Of a stretch of 64,000 bases of DNA, positions 9,017 to 16,766 are shown piece after piece. Position numbers and translations under genes: made by a program. How positions within the stretch are numbered: the first letter of the stretch is position 1; every line of letters begins with the position of its first letter. The notes below the pieces were generated by a model that saw only the letters and a list, made by a program, of their open reading frames with translations, was not told the DNA's origin and searched no databases. Source of the stretch: Achromobacter sp. UMC46 (GTDB lineage: Bacteria; Pseudomonadota; Gammaproteobacteria; Burkholderiales; Burkholderiaceae_B); the NCBI RefSeq assembly GCF_014170335.1, contig NZ_LZZS01000042.1, positions 89,020 through 153,019 of the forward strand, written 5' to 3'.

Positions 9017-9529
9017 ATGGCTTTACTTCCTATCCTTCGCTATCCGGACCCGCGCTTGCACAAAAAGGCCAAGCCGGTAGCCGAAGTCGACGACCGCATC
9101 CGTCAACTGGTGCGCGACATGGCCGAGACCATGTATGACGCGCCGGGTGTCGGCTTGGCCGCGACCCAGGTCGACGTGCACGAGCGCGTCGTCGTGATCG
9201 ACGTGTCCGAGGACAGCAATGAACTGCTGACCCTGATCAATCCCGAGATCACCTGGCGCAGCGACGACCACAAGATCTACGAAGAAGGCTGTCTGTCCGT
9301 GCCCGGCGTCTACGACGAGGTCGAACGCGCCTCGCGCATCCGCTGCAAGGCGCTGGACATCGACGGCAAGCCGTTCGAATTCGAAGCCGACGGCCTGCTG
9401 GCCGTGTGCGTGCAGCACGAGCTTGACCACCTGGAAGGCAAGGTCTTCGTCGAATACCTGTCCAACCTGAAGCAGAACCGCATCAAGACCAAGCTGAAGA
9501 AGGCCGAGCGCGAAGCGCTGCGCGACTAA
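9017..9529 (+). CDS. def: Peptide deformylase
   Basis: 170 residues. All three metal-site motifs are intact: GVGLAATQV, EGCLSVPGV with metal ligand Cys92, and QHELDHLEGK with His134, Glu135 and His138. It removes the formyl group from the initiator methionine of nascent proteins. It is followed after 31 bases by fmt, the enzyme that adds that formyl group, as a two-gene operon. The 220 bp upstream, shared with divergent dprA, is AT-rich close to def and likely holds the promoter. Confidence 0.98.
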   Translation: MALLPILRYPDPRLHKKAKPVAEVDDRIRQLVRDMAETMYDAPGVGLAATQVDVHERVVVIDVSEDSNELLTLINPEITWRSDDHKIYEEGCLSVPGVYDEVERASRIRCKALDIDGKPFEFEADGLLAVCVQHELDHLEGKVFVEYLSNLKQNRIKTKLKKAEREALRD

Positions 9530-9560
9530 TTCCCGATTTCCCCTTTCTGGTCTTTCCCCC

Positions 9561-10502
9561 ATGCGCCTAGTCTTTGCCGGCACGCCGGAGTTCGCCCGTA
9601 TCGCCTTCGACGCCTTGCGGGCCGCGGGCCACGACATCGCCCTCGTCATGACGCAGCCCGACCGCCCCGCCGGGCGGGGGCTGAAGCTCTCGCCCAGCCC
9701 GGTCAAGCAGGCCGCGCTGGATGCGGGCATCCCGGTCGCCCAGCCGCGCAGCCTGCGCCTGGACGGCCGCTATCCCGACGAAGCCGCCGAGGCCCGCGCG
9801 CTGCTTGAACGGGTGGCGCCCGACGTCATGGTGGTGGCGGCCTACGGCCTGATCCTGCCGCAATGGGTGCTGGACTTGCCGCGCCTGGGTTGCCTGAACA
9901 TCCACGCCAGCCTGCTGCCGCGCTGGCGTGGCGCGGCGCCCATCCAGCGCGCCATCGAAGCCGGCGATTCGCAGACGGGCGTGACGATCATGCAGATGGA
10001 TCAGGGCCTGGATACCGGGGACATGCTGTTGGAACGCGTGGTGCCGATCACGGGTGAGACCAACGCGGCGCAATTGCACGACGCGTTGGCGCTGGCGGGC
10101 GGCGAGGCCATTGTCGAAGCCCTGGCGGCGTTGGCCCAAGGCGGCCTGACGCCCGTGAAGCAGCCGGAAGCCGGTGTGACCTACGCGGCCAAGCTGGACA
10201 AGGCCGAAGCGGCGTTGGACTGCACCCGGGCGGCTGAACTGCTGGAGCGCCGCGTGCGCGCCTTCAATCCCGTGCCCGGCGCCAGCATCCGCCTGCCCGG
10301 CTTGCCCGACCCGGTGAAGGTCTGGCGCGCGCAGGCGCTGGCGTCGTCGACGCCGGCCGAACCCGGCAGCGTGCTGCGCGCCGACGCGTCGGGAATCGAT
10401 ATCGCCACGGGCCACGGCGTGCTGCGCCTGCTTGAATTGCAGAAAGCCGGCGGCAAGCGCCAGCCGGTGGATGTGTTCGTGCGCGGCTGGCAGCCGGCTT
10501 GA
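9561..10502 (+). CDS. fmt: Methionyl-tRNA formyltransferase
   Basis: 313 residues, full length. N-terminal formyl-transfer Rossmann domain with RLVFAGTPEFARIAFDALRA, VVAAYGLILPQWVLDLPRLG, the catalytic NIHASLLPRWRGAAPIQRAI and GVTIMQMDQGLDTGDML. The C-terminal OB-like tRNA-binding domain starts near residue 205 (AAKLDKAEAALDC, RRVRAFNPVPGASIRLPG). It formylates initiator Met-tRNA. Directly downstream of def. Confidence 0.98.
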   Translation: MRLVFAGTPEFARIAFDALRAAGHDIALVMTQPDRPAGRGLKLSPSPVKQAALDAGIPVAQPRSLRLDGRYPDEAAEARALLERVAPDVMVVAAYGLILPQWVLDLPRLGCLNIHASLLPRWRGAAPIQRAIEAGDSQTGVTIMQMDQGLDTGDMLLERVVPITGETNAAQLHDALALAGGEAIVEALAALAQGGLTPVKQPEAGVTYAAKLDKAEAALDCTRAAELLERRVRAFNPVPGASIRLPGLPDPVKVWRAQALASSTPAEPGSVLRADASGIDIATGHGVLRLLELQKAGGKRQPVDVFVRGWQPA

Positions 10503-10506
10503 GCCC

Positions 10507-11025
10507 TTACGGCTGACGGCCGGCCAGCAAGTCCAGGTAGGCGCCGCGCAGCAGCTGCGTGGGCGCCACGCCCAGGCCCTGCATCAAGGTGCGGGCTTCC
10601 TCCATGCCGGCTTCGGCGCTTTCGCCGTCGCGCAGTACCACTTCCAGCTCCAGGAATTCCCCCAGCCCTTCGACCCGGTCCAGATGGATGCGGGTGCGTC
10701 CGGCCATGAACACCGTGCGTTGCTTTTTCACGCGGCCGATCGCGCCGTAGGCGTGCGTGAGCGCGTCGCGCAGGGTGCCGGGCGAATCAGTCGGCGAGAT
10801 GACGTAGAAGCTTTCCTTCGGCCCCGTATCGTCGGCGCGCTGATAGAAGATCAGTTCACCCTTGCCGTCGGCGAACACACGCAGTTTCAGCCGGCCGTGG
10901 GTGCAGGTGAAGAAGGTATCGTCCTGCGAGAAGGACTCGGGCTCCTGCCCGGATAGTGCGGCGGCCAGGGGTTCGATGGCGGCCAGGCTGTCGACCTGCG
11001 CCTTGATTTCCACGTTGCGGGCCAT
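10507..11025 (-). CDS. CYTH domain protein (class IV adenylate cyclase-like / thiamine-triphosphatase superfamily)
   Basis: 172 residues. It starts with ARNVEIKAQVDSL, resembling the ExExK triphosphate-binding strand of CYTH proteins, followed by KLRVFADGKGELIFYQRADD and HLDRVEGLGEFLELEVVL near the other end of the tunnel. The family binds triphosphates and includes CyaB adenylate cyclases and inorganic triphosphatases; which activity applies here cannot be read. It is convergent with fmt, 4 bp apart, and leads a run of small minus-strand enzymes. Confidence 0.78.
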   Translation of the reverse strand: MARNVEIKAQVDSLAAIEPLAAALSGQEPESFSQDDTFFTCTHGRLKLRVFADGKGELIFYQRADDTGPKESFYVISPTDSPGTLRDALTHAYGAIGRVKKQRTVFMAGRTRIHLDRVEGLGEFLELEVVLRDGESAEAGMEEARTLMQGLGVAPTQLLRGAYLDLLAGRQP

Positions 11026-11047
11026 GCGGGGCGTCCTTCGGTCGGGA

Positions 11048-11674
11048 TCAGTACAGGGTGCCGGCCACGCGTGCGGGCAGGTCGCGGTCGTAGGTGGCGC
11101 CGTCGAACGTGCCGGCGGTCAGGTCAGACAGGATGCGGCCGACGCTGGGCAGCGTGCTGCGTTCCACCTGCGTCGCCGGGTCCCACAGGCGCGAGCGCAA
11201 GAGCGCGCGCGAGCACTGGAAGTACACCGTCAGCACGTCCACGATCAGCACGGAGCGCGGCAGCTTGCCGTCCATTTCGAAGCGCGCCAGCAGCGCGGGT
11301 TCCACGCTGATGCGCGCCGTGCCGTTCACGCGCAGGGTCTCGCCCACGCCCGGCACCAGGAACAGCAGCGCCACGCGGGGATCGTCCAGGATGTTCAGCA
11401 GGCTGTCGATGCGGTTGTTGCCGCGGCGGTCGGGCAGCAGCAGCGTCTTTTCATCTTCGACCACGACGAAGCCGGCGGGGTCGCCGCGTGGCGAGGCGTC
11501 CAGCCGGCCCGGGCCCGAGGTGGCCAGCACCGCGAACGGCGCGGCTTCGATGAACGCGCGATAGTGCGGATGCACGTGATCCACTTCCTTCTTCAGCGAA
11601 GCTTCTCCGGGCGAGCCATACAGCGCCTGCAAGGCGGCGGCGTCGGTGATGAGATGGGCGGGATCGGTGTGCAT
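11048..11674 (-). CDS. PPOX-type flavoprotein (MSMEG_1061-like pyridoxamine phosphate oxidase family)
   Basis: 208 residues. Split-barrel FMN-binding fold with FIEAAPFAVLATSGPGRLDA, SPRGDPAGFVVVEDEKTLLL and PDRRGNNRIDSLLNILDDPR, which is the FMN phosphate-binding pattern of this subfamily. These proteins are FMN- or F420-dependent reductases of unknown substrate; pyridoxamine phosphate oxidation is not implied. Adjacent HAD and CYTH genes share the strand with short gaps. Confidence 0.85.
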   Translation of the reverse strand: MHTDPAHLITDAAALQALYGSPGEASLKKEVDHVHPHYRAFIEAAPFAVLATSGPGRLDASPRGDPAGFVVVEDEKTLLLPDRRGNNRIDSLLNILDDPRVALLFLVPGVGETLRVNGTARISVEPALLARFEMDGKLPRSVLIVDVLTVYFQCSRALLRSRLWDPATQVERSTLPSVGRILSDLTAGTFDGATYDRDLPARVAGTLY

Positions 11675-11688
11675 GGCGGAGTCCGGGT

Positions 11689-12315
11689 TCAGTCCAGGAT
11701 GGCGGGCAAATCGGCGACGGAGAGGAAAATCTCGTTGGGGCCGCGTTCGCGCAGGGCGTCTACATGGTTATAACCCCAGGCGACGGAAGCCACATGCACG
11801 CCTGCCTTGCGGGCGGCGTCGATGTCGCGCATTTCATCGCCCACCAGCAGGAAACGCTCGGGGGCGACCTCGTGCCGGCGCATCAGGCGGTCGATCTTGG
11901 CGGCCTTGCCGAACAGGTCGGTGCCGCATTCGTAGTCGTCGAACAGCGCGGCGGCGTCCGGGCCCAGCACGCGCTGCACGTTTTCGATGGAGTTCGAGCT
12001 GATCACGGCCAGCCGCAGCCCGCCCGCCTTCAAGCGCGCGAGCACCTCGGGGATGCCGTCGAACAGATGCACGCTGGGATCGATGTCCTGCATCAAGGTG
12101 CGCACGTGCGACATGATCGCCGGCAGCTTCCACAGCGGGATCCCCAGGTACTTCAGGATGTCCGAGGCTTCGCGGTGGCGCAGGTTTTCGCGTTCCGACA
12201 AGTCGATCTTGCGGAAGCCGTACTTGTCGGCCACGGTGTTCAGGATGGAGTTGAACCAGGGCATGGTGTCCGCCAGGGTTCCGTCAAAATCAAAAGCTGC
12301 GATGTCGTATTTCAA
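11689..12315 (-). CDS. HAD-IA family hydrolase (phosphoglycolate phosphatase-like)
   Basis: 208 residues. HAD motif I is IAAFDFDGTLADTMPWFN (nucleophile and acid/base Asp), motif II LRLAVISSNSIENV, motif III lysine in GKAAKIDRLM and motif IV FLLVGDEMRDIDAARKAG. A helical cap sits between motifs I and II (class C1). Probable small-molecule phosphatase; the substrate is not predictable. Confidence 0.9.
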   Translation of the reverse strand: MKYDIAAFDFDGTLADTMPWFNSILNTVADKYGFRKIDLSERENLRHREASDILKYLGIPLWKLPAIMSHVRTLMQDIDPSVHLFDGIPEVLARLKAGGLRLAVISSNSIENVQRVLGPDAAALFDDYECGTDLFGKAAKIDRLMRRHEVAPERFLLVGDEMRDIDAARKAGVHVASVAWGYNHVDALRERGPNEIFLSVADLPAILD

Positions 12316-12345
12316 GTAGGGATCCAGTAGACGGCCAAGAGAGGG

Positions 12346-12912
12346 CTACAGGCCGTTGGGGTGAAGCAGGTAGTGGACGACGGGCGCCAGGGCTTCAAGC
12401 GGCGGCGCGCTGGCCACCACGCGGGCGGCGTTCGTCCAGGGATAGTCCAGCGCCAGCAGCCAGCCGAAGACGGCGGCCATGTCGCCCGGGGGCAGCGTCA
12501 CCATGGTTTCGATCGTGATGGTCAGGTCCGTGGCGCGGTAGGGGTCGGCCTGGAACTTCCAGTCGTAGCGGCCGCAGCCCACGCGCACGTTGCCGGTGGC
12601 CTTCTCGGTCATGGCCACGATCCAGTCGCATTGGTAGTCGGGCAGACAGGCGCCCGCCGCCGGCCGCGACAGGTAGAACGTGTAGACGTTGTCGTAGGTC
12701 TGGCCGAACTTGCGCACCAGCGTGTCGGCGATCGCCGCCAGGCCATGCGATTCGGGCGGGAAGGCGATGGCCTGCGTGCGCAGCGCCATTTTCAGCACGG
12801 CGTCGTCCGCGAAGGCGCGCGCCATGTAGTGCGGGCGATTCTCGTCCTTGGCGTGGAAATAGTCGCGCAGTACGGACTCGGTGCAGGAAGGGGACAACGA
12901 ATCGAGGATCAT
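12346..12912 (-). CDS. NTF2-like (SnoaL-like) domain protein, hypothetical
   Basis: 188 residues from the ATG at 12912, which has GGAAGC upstream and avoids overlap with the LOG gene; an upstream start at 12972 is possible. The pattern SVLRDYFHAKDENRPHYMAR then AFADDAVLKM, and beta strands such as CDWIVAMTEKATGNVRVGCG, fit an alpha+beta cone of the NTF2/SnoaL type. No catalytic residues can be assigned and function is unknown. Confidence 0.6.
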   Translation of the reverse strand: MILDSLSPSCTESVLRDYFHAKDENRPHYMARAFADDAVLKMALRTQAIAFPPESHGLAAIADTLVRKFGQTYDNVYTFYLSRPAAGACLPDYQCDWIVAMTEKATGNVRVGCGRYDWKFQADPYRATDLTITIETMVTLPPGDMAAVFGWLLALDYPWTNAARVVASAPPLEALAPVVHYLLHPNGL

Positions 12913-12947
12913 TGCGTAAGCTTCCGTGTCGTCATGAAAGGGCGGCT

Positions 12948-13535
12948 TCAGGCCTTGATGGGTTCGAACCACTTCGAGACGTTGGGCGCCTCGTAAATGG
13001 CGTAGCGGTCCAGCAGCACGGCGGGGTCTTCTTCCACCACCAGCATGTCGCGGTGCTGGGGGCGGATGAACGATTCGTCGACGGCATGGTCCACGAACTG
13101 CACTAGCGCGTCGTAGTATCCCGCGATGTTCAGCAGGCCGCAGGGCTTCTGGTGCATGTTCAACTGCGCCCAGGTCCAGACTTCGAAGAACTCCTCCAGC
13201 GTGCCGGCGCCGCCGGGCAACGCGATGAATCCGTCGGCCTTCTCGATCATCATGGCCTTGCGCTCGTGCATATTCTGCACCAGATGCAGTTCGGTCAGGC
13301 CGCGGTGCGCCTGTTCCTTCTTTTGCAGCAGTTCGGGAATCACGCCGATCACACGGCCGCCGCCGGCCAGCACTTCATTGGCAATGACACCCATGATGCC
13401 GACCACCGATCCGCCATACACCAGGCCCAGGTCCCGCTTGACCAGTTCGCGCGCCAGCACGCGGGCCTGCTCGATGTAGTCCGGACGCGAGCCCGGATTC
13501 GAGCCGCAATACACGCAAATGTTCTTCAGAGTCAT
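12948..13535 (-). CDS. LOG family protein (TIGR00730, cytokinin riboside monophosphate phosphoribohydrolase-like)
   Basis: 195 residues from the ATG at 13535 (NICVYCGSNPGSRPDY); the open frame extends far upstream without homologous content. Lysine-decarboxylase-like Rossmann fold with GLVYGGSVVGIMGVIANEVL, the conserved Arg in MHERKAMM and the hallmark LPGGAGTLEEFFEVWTWAQL. Bacterial LOG proteins hydrolyse nucleoside 5'-monophosphates at the N-glycosidic bond. Older annotations as lysine decarboxylase are not supported. Confidence 0.93.
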   Translation of the reverse strand: MTLKNICVYCGSNPGSRPDYIEQARVLARELVKRDLGLVYGGSVVGIMGVIANEVLAGGGRVIGVIPELLQKKEQAHRGLTELHLVQNMHERKAMMIEKADGFIALPGGAGTLEEFFEVWTWAQLNMHQKPCGLLNIAGYYDALVQFVDHAVDESFIRPQHRDMLVVEEDPAVLLDRYAIYEAPNVSKWFEPIKA

Positions 13536-13767
13536 AGAAAGTCGGAGATTGCCTGTCCCGTTACAGATTGCGTCACGGGCTTTTCGGGAAGCCGATAGTT
13601 TACGCAAGGTTTGGCGAGGGGTTCCCGCAGCCCGGGCCGCATGGCTAATCGGGGGCAGGAGCAATGTTTGGACACAGCAAGATCGCGCATGATCGGTAGA
13701 CTGGGTTGTTCGGTACGACTGGAAATCCAGCGTCGTCGTGCTTTCACTAACCCGAGGAGCTAACGAT

Positions 13768-14328
13768 ATGGAACACGCAACCCAAAACGCCCAGAAGGCA
13801 AACCGTCCTTTCGACATGGACGTGAAGGCCATCCGTGCCAAGGCGCGCCAGGACATTGAATCGGGGGCGGTCACGGACAGCTACCGCGCGGACCGGCAGA
13901 CGGTGTTGAAGCTGCTGAATGAAGCGTTGGCCACCGAGATCGTCTGTGTGCTGCGCTATAAGCGCCACTTCTTCATGGCCCGCGGCCTGAATGCCGAACC
14001 GGTGGCGGCGGAGTTCGCCGAACACGCCATGCAAGAGCAAGAGCACGCGGACCGCCTGGCCGAACGCATCGTGCAATTGGGGGGCGAACCGAACTTGTCG
14101 CCCAAGGGCCTGCTGGAGCGCAGTCATTCGGAATACGTCGAAGGCGCCACGCTGGAAGAGATGATCAAGGAAAACCTGATCGCCGAGCGCATCGCCATCG
14201 ACAGCTACCGGCAGATGATCGACTACCTTGGCGAACAGGACTCCACCACGCGTCGCATGCTGGAAGAGATCCTGGCGGTGGAAGAGGAGCACGCCGACGA
14301 CATGTCGGACCTTCTGGTCAAGCCGTAA
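13768..14328 (+). CDS. Bacterioferritin-like ferritin-superfamily protein
   Basis: 186 residues, start chosen at the ATG behind GAGGAG; the frame also extends 30 bases upstream. Four-helix ferritin-like core with diiron ligands visible as Glu in LNEALATEIVCVLRYKRHFF, the E..H pair in EHAMQEQEHADRLAERIVQL, and a second set in EEILAVEEEHADDMSDLL. Likely iron storage or peroxide/iron detoxification. A shared terminator separates it from convergent rimO. Confidence 0.87.
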   Translation: MEHATQNAQKANRPFDMDVKAIRAKARQDIESGAVTDSYRADRQTVLKLLNEALATEIVCVLRYKRHFFMARGLNAEPVAAEFAEHAMQEQEHADRLAERIVQLGGEPNLSPKGLLERSHSEYVEGATLEEMIKENLIAERIAIDSYRQMIDYLGEQDSTTRRMLEEILAVEEEHADDMSDLLVKP

Positions 14329-14340
14329 GCAAGACGGCAT

Positions 14341-14373
14341 AAAAAAGCCCGGCCTCGCAAGGCCGGGCTTTTT
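14341..14373. terminator. Bidirectional terminator between ferritin gene and rimO
   Basis: A perfect 10-bp stem (AGCCCGGCCT / AGGCCGGGCT, loop CGCA) is flanked by six A before and a run of T after, serving both convergent genes. Confidence 0.93.
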
Positions 14374-14408
14374 CGTCGCGGCGGCGGTCAACGCGCCGCC
14401 CGCGTCGA

Positions 14409-15758
14409 TCAGAGGGCGTCGCCCCACAGGTCGTACTCGTCCGAATCGGTGACGCGCACGCGCACGATATCGCCCGCCTTCAGCGGCTTGTCCGAACTGA
14501 CGTAGACACAGCCGTCGATCTCGGGCGCGTCGGCGCTGCTGCGGCCCACGGCGCCGTCTTCGTCCACTTCGTCGATCAGCACGTCGATTTCGCGGCCGAC
14601 CTTGCGGGCCAGGCGCGCGGTCGAGATGCCCTGCTGCAATTCCATGAAACGTTCCCAACGGTCTTGCTTCACGTCGTCGGGCACGGGATTGTCCAGCAGG
14701 TTCGCGGGCGCGCCTTCCACCGGCGAATACTGGAAACAGCCCACGCGGTCCAGCTGCGCTTCCTGCATCCAGTCCAGCAAGTACTGGAAGTCTTCTTCGG
14801 TTTCGCCGGGGAAGCCGACGATGAACGTCGAACGGATGGTCAGGTCGGGGCAGATCTCGCGCCAGCGCTTGATGCGCGCCAGGGTCTTGTCTTCGAACGC
14901 CGGGCGCTTCATGGCCTTCAGGATGCGCGGGCTGGCGTGCTGGAACGGGATGTCCAGGTACGGCAGGATCTTGCCTTCCGCCATCAGCGGGATCACTTCG
15001 TCCACATGCGGGTACGGGTACACGTAGTGCAGGCGCGTCCAGACGCCCATTTCGGACAAGGCCACGCAGAGCTCGGTCATGCGGGTCTTGACGGGCCGGC
15101 CGTTCCAGAAGCCGCTGCGGTATTTCACGTCCACGCCGTAGGCGCTGGTGTCTTGCGAGATCACCAGCATTTCCTTCACGCCGGCCTTGACCAGGCGCTC
15201 GGCTTCGCTCAGCACGTCGCCCACCGGGCGGCTGACCAGGTCGCCGCGCATCGACGGGATGATGCAGAAGCTGCAGCGGTGATTGCAGCCTTCCGAGATC
15301 TTCAGGTAAGCGTAGTGGCGCGGCGTGAGCTTGACGCCCTGCGGGGGCACCAGGTCCAGATAGGGGTTGTGGTCCTTCTTGGGCGGGGCGGCGTCATGCA
15401 CGGCGCGCACCACCTCTTCATATTGCTGGGGGCCGGTCACCGACAGCACGCTGGGGTGCACTTGGCGGATCACCGATTCCTCGACGCCCATGCAGCCCGT
15501 GACGATGACTTTGCCGTTCTCGGCCAGCGCTTCGCCAATGGCTTCCAGCGATTCCGCCTTGGCGCTGTCGATGAAGCCACAGGTGTTGACGACGACGACG
15601 TCCGCGTCGTTGTATTCGGGCGTGACTTCGTACCCTTCGGTGCGCAGTTGCGTCAGGATGCGTTCGGAGTCGACCAGGGCTTTGGGACATCCAAGGCTAA
15701 CGAATCCCACGCGCGGAGTATGGTCTTTAGAGTCTGTTGATTTAGAAGAGCTTTTCAT
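14409..15758 (-). CDS. rimO: Ribosomal protein S12 methylthiotransferase RimO (5' end supplied by the island)
   Basis: 449 residues. N-terminal methylthiotransferase domain (PRVGFVSLGCPKALVDSERI), radical-SAM core with the CxxxCxxC cluster in SEGCNHRCSFCIIPSMRGD, and a C-terminal TRAM domain. It methylthiolates S12 Asp88. The first 25 codons or so are AT-rich (Lys/Ser/Asp codons ending in A/T) and unlike the rest of the gene, and a second, GC-rich copy of the same N-terminal stretch lies at 27488-27630. The accessory island therefore seems to have replaced the native start while keeping the frame intact. Confidence 0.96.
   Translation of the reverse strand: MKSSSKSTDSKDHTPRVGFVSLGCPKALVDSERILTQLRTEGYEVTPEYNDADVVVVNTCGFIDSAKAESLEAIGEALAENGKVIVTGCMGVEESVIRQVHPSVLSVTGPQQYEEVVRAVHDAAPPKKDHNPYLDLVPPQGVKLTPRHYAYLKISEGCNHRCSFCIIPSMRGDLVSRPVGDVLSEAERLVKAGVKEMLVISQDTSAYGVDVKYRSGFWNGRPVKTRMTELCVALSEMGVWTRLHYVYPYPHVDEVIPLMAEGKILPYLDIPFQHASPRILKAMKRPAFEDKTLARIKRWREICPDLTIRSTFIVGFPGETEEDFQYLLDWMQEAQLDRVGCFQYSPVEGAPANLLDNPVPDDVKQDRWERFMELQQGISTARLARKVGREIDVLIDEVDEDGAVGRSSADAPEIDGCVYVSSDKPLKAGDIVRVRVTDSDEYDLWGDAL
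15682..15716. repeat. Left island boundary inside rimO (attL-like)
   Basis: 35 bases here align with 27476-27510 (27 of 35 identical by eye), both coding for the RimO stretch PRVGFVSLGCPK/N on minus. The copies are identical at TTGGG and at CCCACGCGCGG and differ mostly at silent positions in between. To the left, native GC-rich rimO continues; to the right the island begins. The likely exchange point is the shared TTGGG.CA core near 15682-15688. Confidence 0.7.
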
Positions 15759-16059
15759 GATGGTTCCGGACGTGGCCTTGGTGGGGCGAGGAAAGTGCCC
15801 AAGGAGACAAAGCCGGCGTTGATTTTAGCGTGTCGTGGAATTCGGACGTCAGGTTGGTGCCCGTATGCAGGCATCTAAGGGGCGCAATGCCTATGACGAA
15901 GAGACTGCGGTGACTTTCGAGGTGCGCGAGAACGCGATAGCTGAACTGCTGGTACAGCAGCTTTCTCAAGGACCTTTGTCATGCAATAAAGGTCGGCAAT
16001 TGCCCAGAATCACTAGGTGCTTGGTCCAGTACCGGTCAGTTGGCTGCATTGCCAAATGC
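15759..16059. other. Gene-free stretch at the left end of the island
   Basis: About 300 bp with no reading frame that I can support. It must hold the promoter and ribosome site of the island-supplied rimO start (CCGGAACC just before the ATG). A 7-bp inverted repeat, GACCTTT / AAAGGTC at 15971-15994, lies downstream of the VbhA-like gene but lacks a T tract. A Fic toxin gene, expected next to a VbhA-type antitoxin, would not fit here. Confidence 0.5.
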
Positions 16060-16266
16060 TTACGTTGCAGATTTGGAGCAAAATTCGTCGAATGCTGTGC
16101 GCTGGCGCGCATCTTGGATCACGCGGTCAATTTGGAGTTCTCCGGCGGCGACTCGATAGAGTAATTCCACCGTCCTAGTATTGGGTTCCAAGCCGGCCAG
16201 TCGTTGGTTAGCAATGACGTTATTGATCGTGCGCAGGCGCTCGTTCCGGCCAAATGTATTGGGCAT
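16060..16266 (-). CDS. VbhA-like antitoxin (orphan)
   Basis: 68 residues from the ATG at 16266, with GGAG upstream (a TTG at 16281 is also possible). The core IANQRLAGLEPNTRTVELLY then RVAAGELQIDRVIQ closely resembles VbhA, the small antitoxin that blocks the Fic AMP-transferase VbhT. In that family the inhibitory helix carries [S/T]xxxE[G/N]; here the corresponding residues read NQRLAG, so both the Ser/Thr and the inhibitory Glu appear replaced. No Fic-domain gene (HPFxxGNGR) is in the island. Probably a remnant or a repurposed protein. Confidence 0.6.
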   Translation of the reverse strand: MPNTFGRNERLRTINNVIANQRLAGLEPNTRTVELLYRVAAGELQIDRVIQDARQRTAFDEFCSKSAT

Positions 16267-16358
16267 AGAGGATCTCCGCAAGGGTGCGCGCCATTTCAGG
16301 GTTAGAGGCGTGTCCTAATCCAAACTCGCTACGCGGAGGTAAACGGCCTCACGGGCGG

Positions 16359-16610
16359 CTACGCACGCTGCTGGGCTTGCCACAAATCATAGTTGGCCTG
16401 CATGGCGGCCCATGCCTCGGCGGTGCCTGCTCCGACCTGCTCCAGTCGAACCGCGAGATCTGGGCTGATATTGGCTTTGCCATTGAGCACTCGGGACAAT
16501 ATAGTCAGCGGCAAAGCTAATCGATTAGCTGCTTCAGTCACCGACAACCCTAGGTGTGCAAAAACGTCTTCTCGAAGGATTTCGCCCGGATGCGGCGGGT
16601 TGTGCATCAT
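16359..16610 (-). CDS. HigA-family addiction-module antidote (XRE HTH), orphan
   Basis: 83 residues. Begins HNPPHPGEILREDVFAHLGL, the diagnostic HigA/VapI opening, followed by an HTH (SVTEAANRLALPLTILSRVL, NGKANISPDLAVRLEQVG). HigA antitoxins neutralise a RelE-fold HigB toxin usually encoded just upstream. The 156 bp upstream contain no HigB-like frame, so this appears to be an orphan. It may still regulate transcription. Confidence 0.82.
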   Translation of the reverse strand: MMHNPPHPGEILREDVFAHLGLSVTEAANRLALPLTILSRVLNGKANISPDLAVRLEQVGAGTAEAWAAMQANYDLWQAQQRA

Positions 16611-16766
16611 ATTGGTTCCTGGGGGATACTGGCGCTACCATCTCCCGTTTGAAACATTTTGAGGATTAGTGTCGCAGTTCTATGCCATCCACGAATTTTC
16701 ATGAGATCAGCACTGTGAGGCTCGCCAGTTTCAGAGAAAGCGGGGCGGTTCACTTTAAGGTGACGG

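Noticed and set aside
15742..16164. Two short frames (75 codons minus, 109 codons plus) at the left island end
   Set aside because: They overlap the rimO start and the VbhA-like gene, have no recognisable motifs and look like chance frames.
16611..16766. Possible HigB toxin upstream of the HigA-like gene
   Set aside because: Reading all minus frames gives a short stretch (SETGEPHSADLMKIRGWH) that does not fit RelE/HigB; nothing supports a toxin there.
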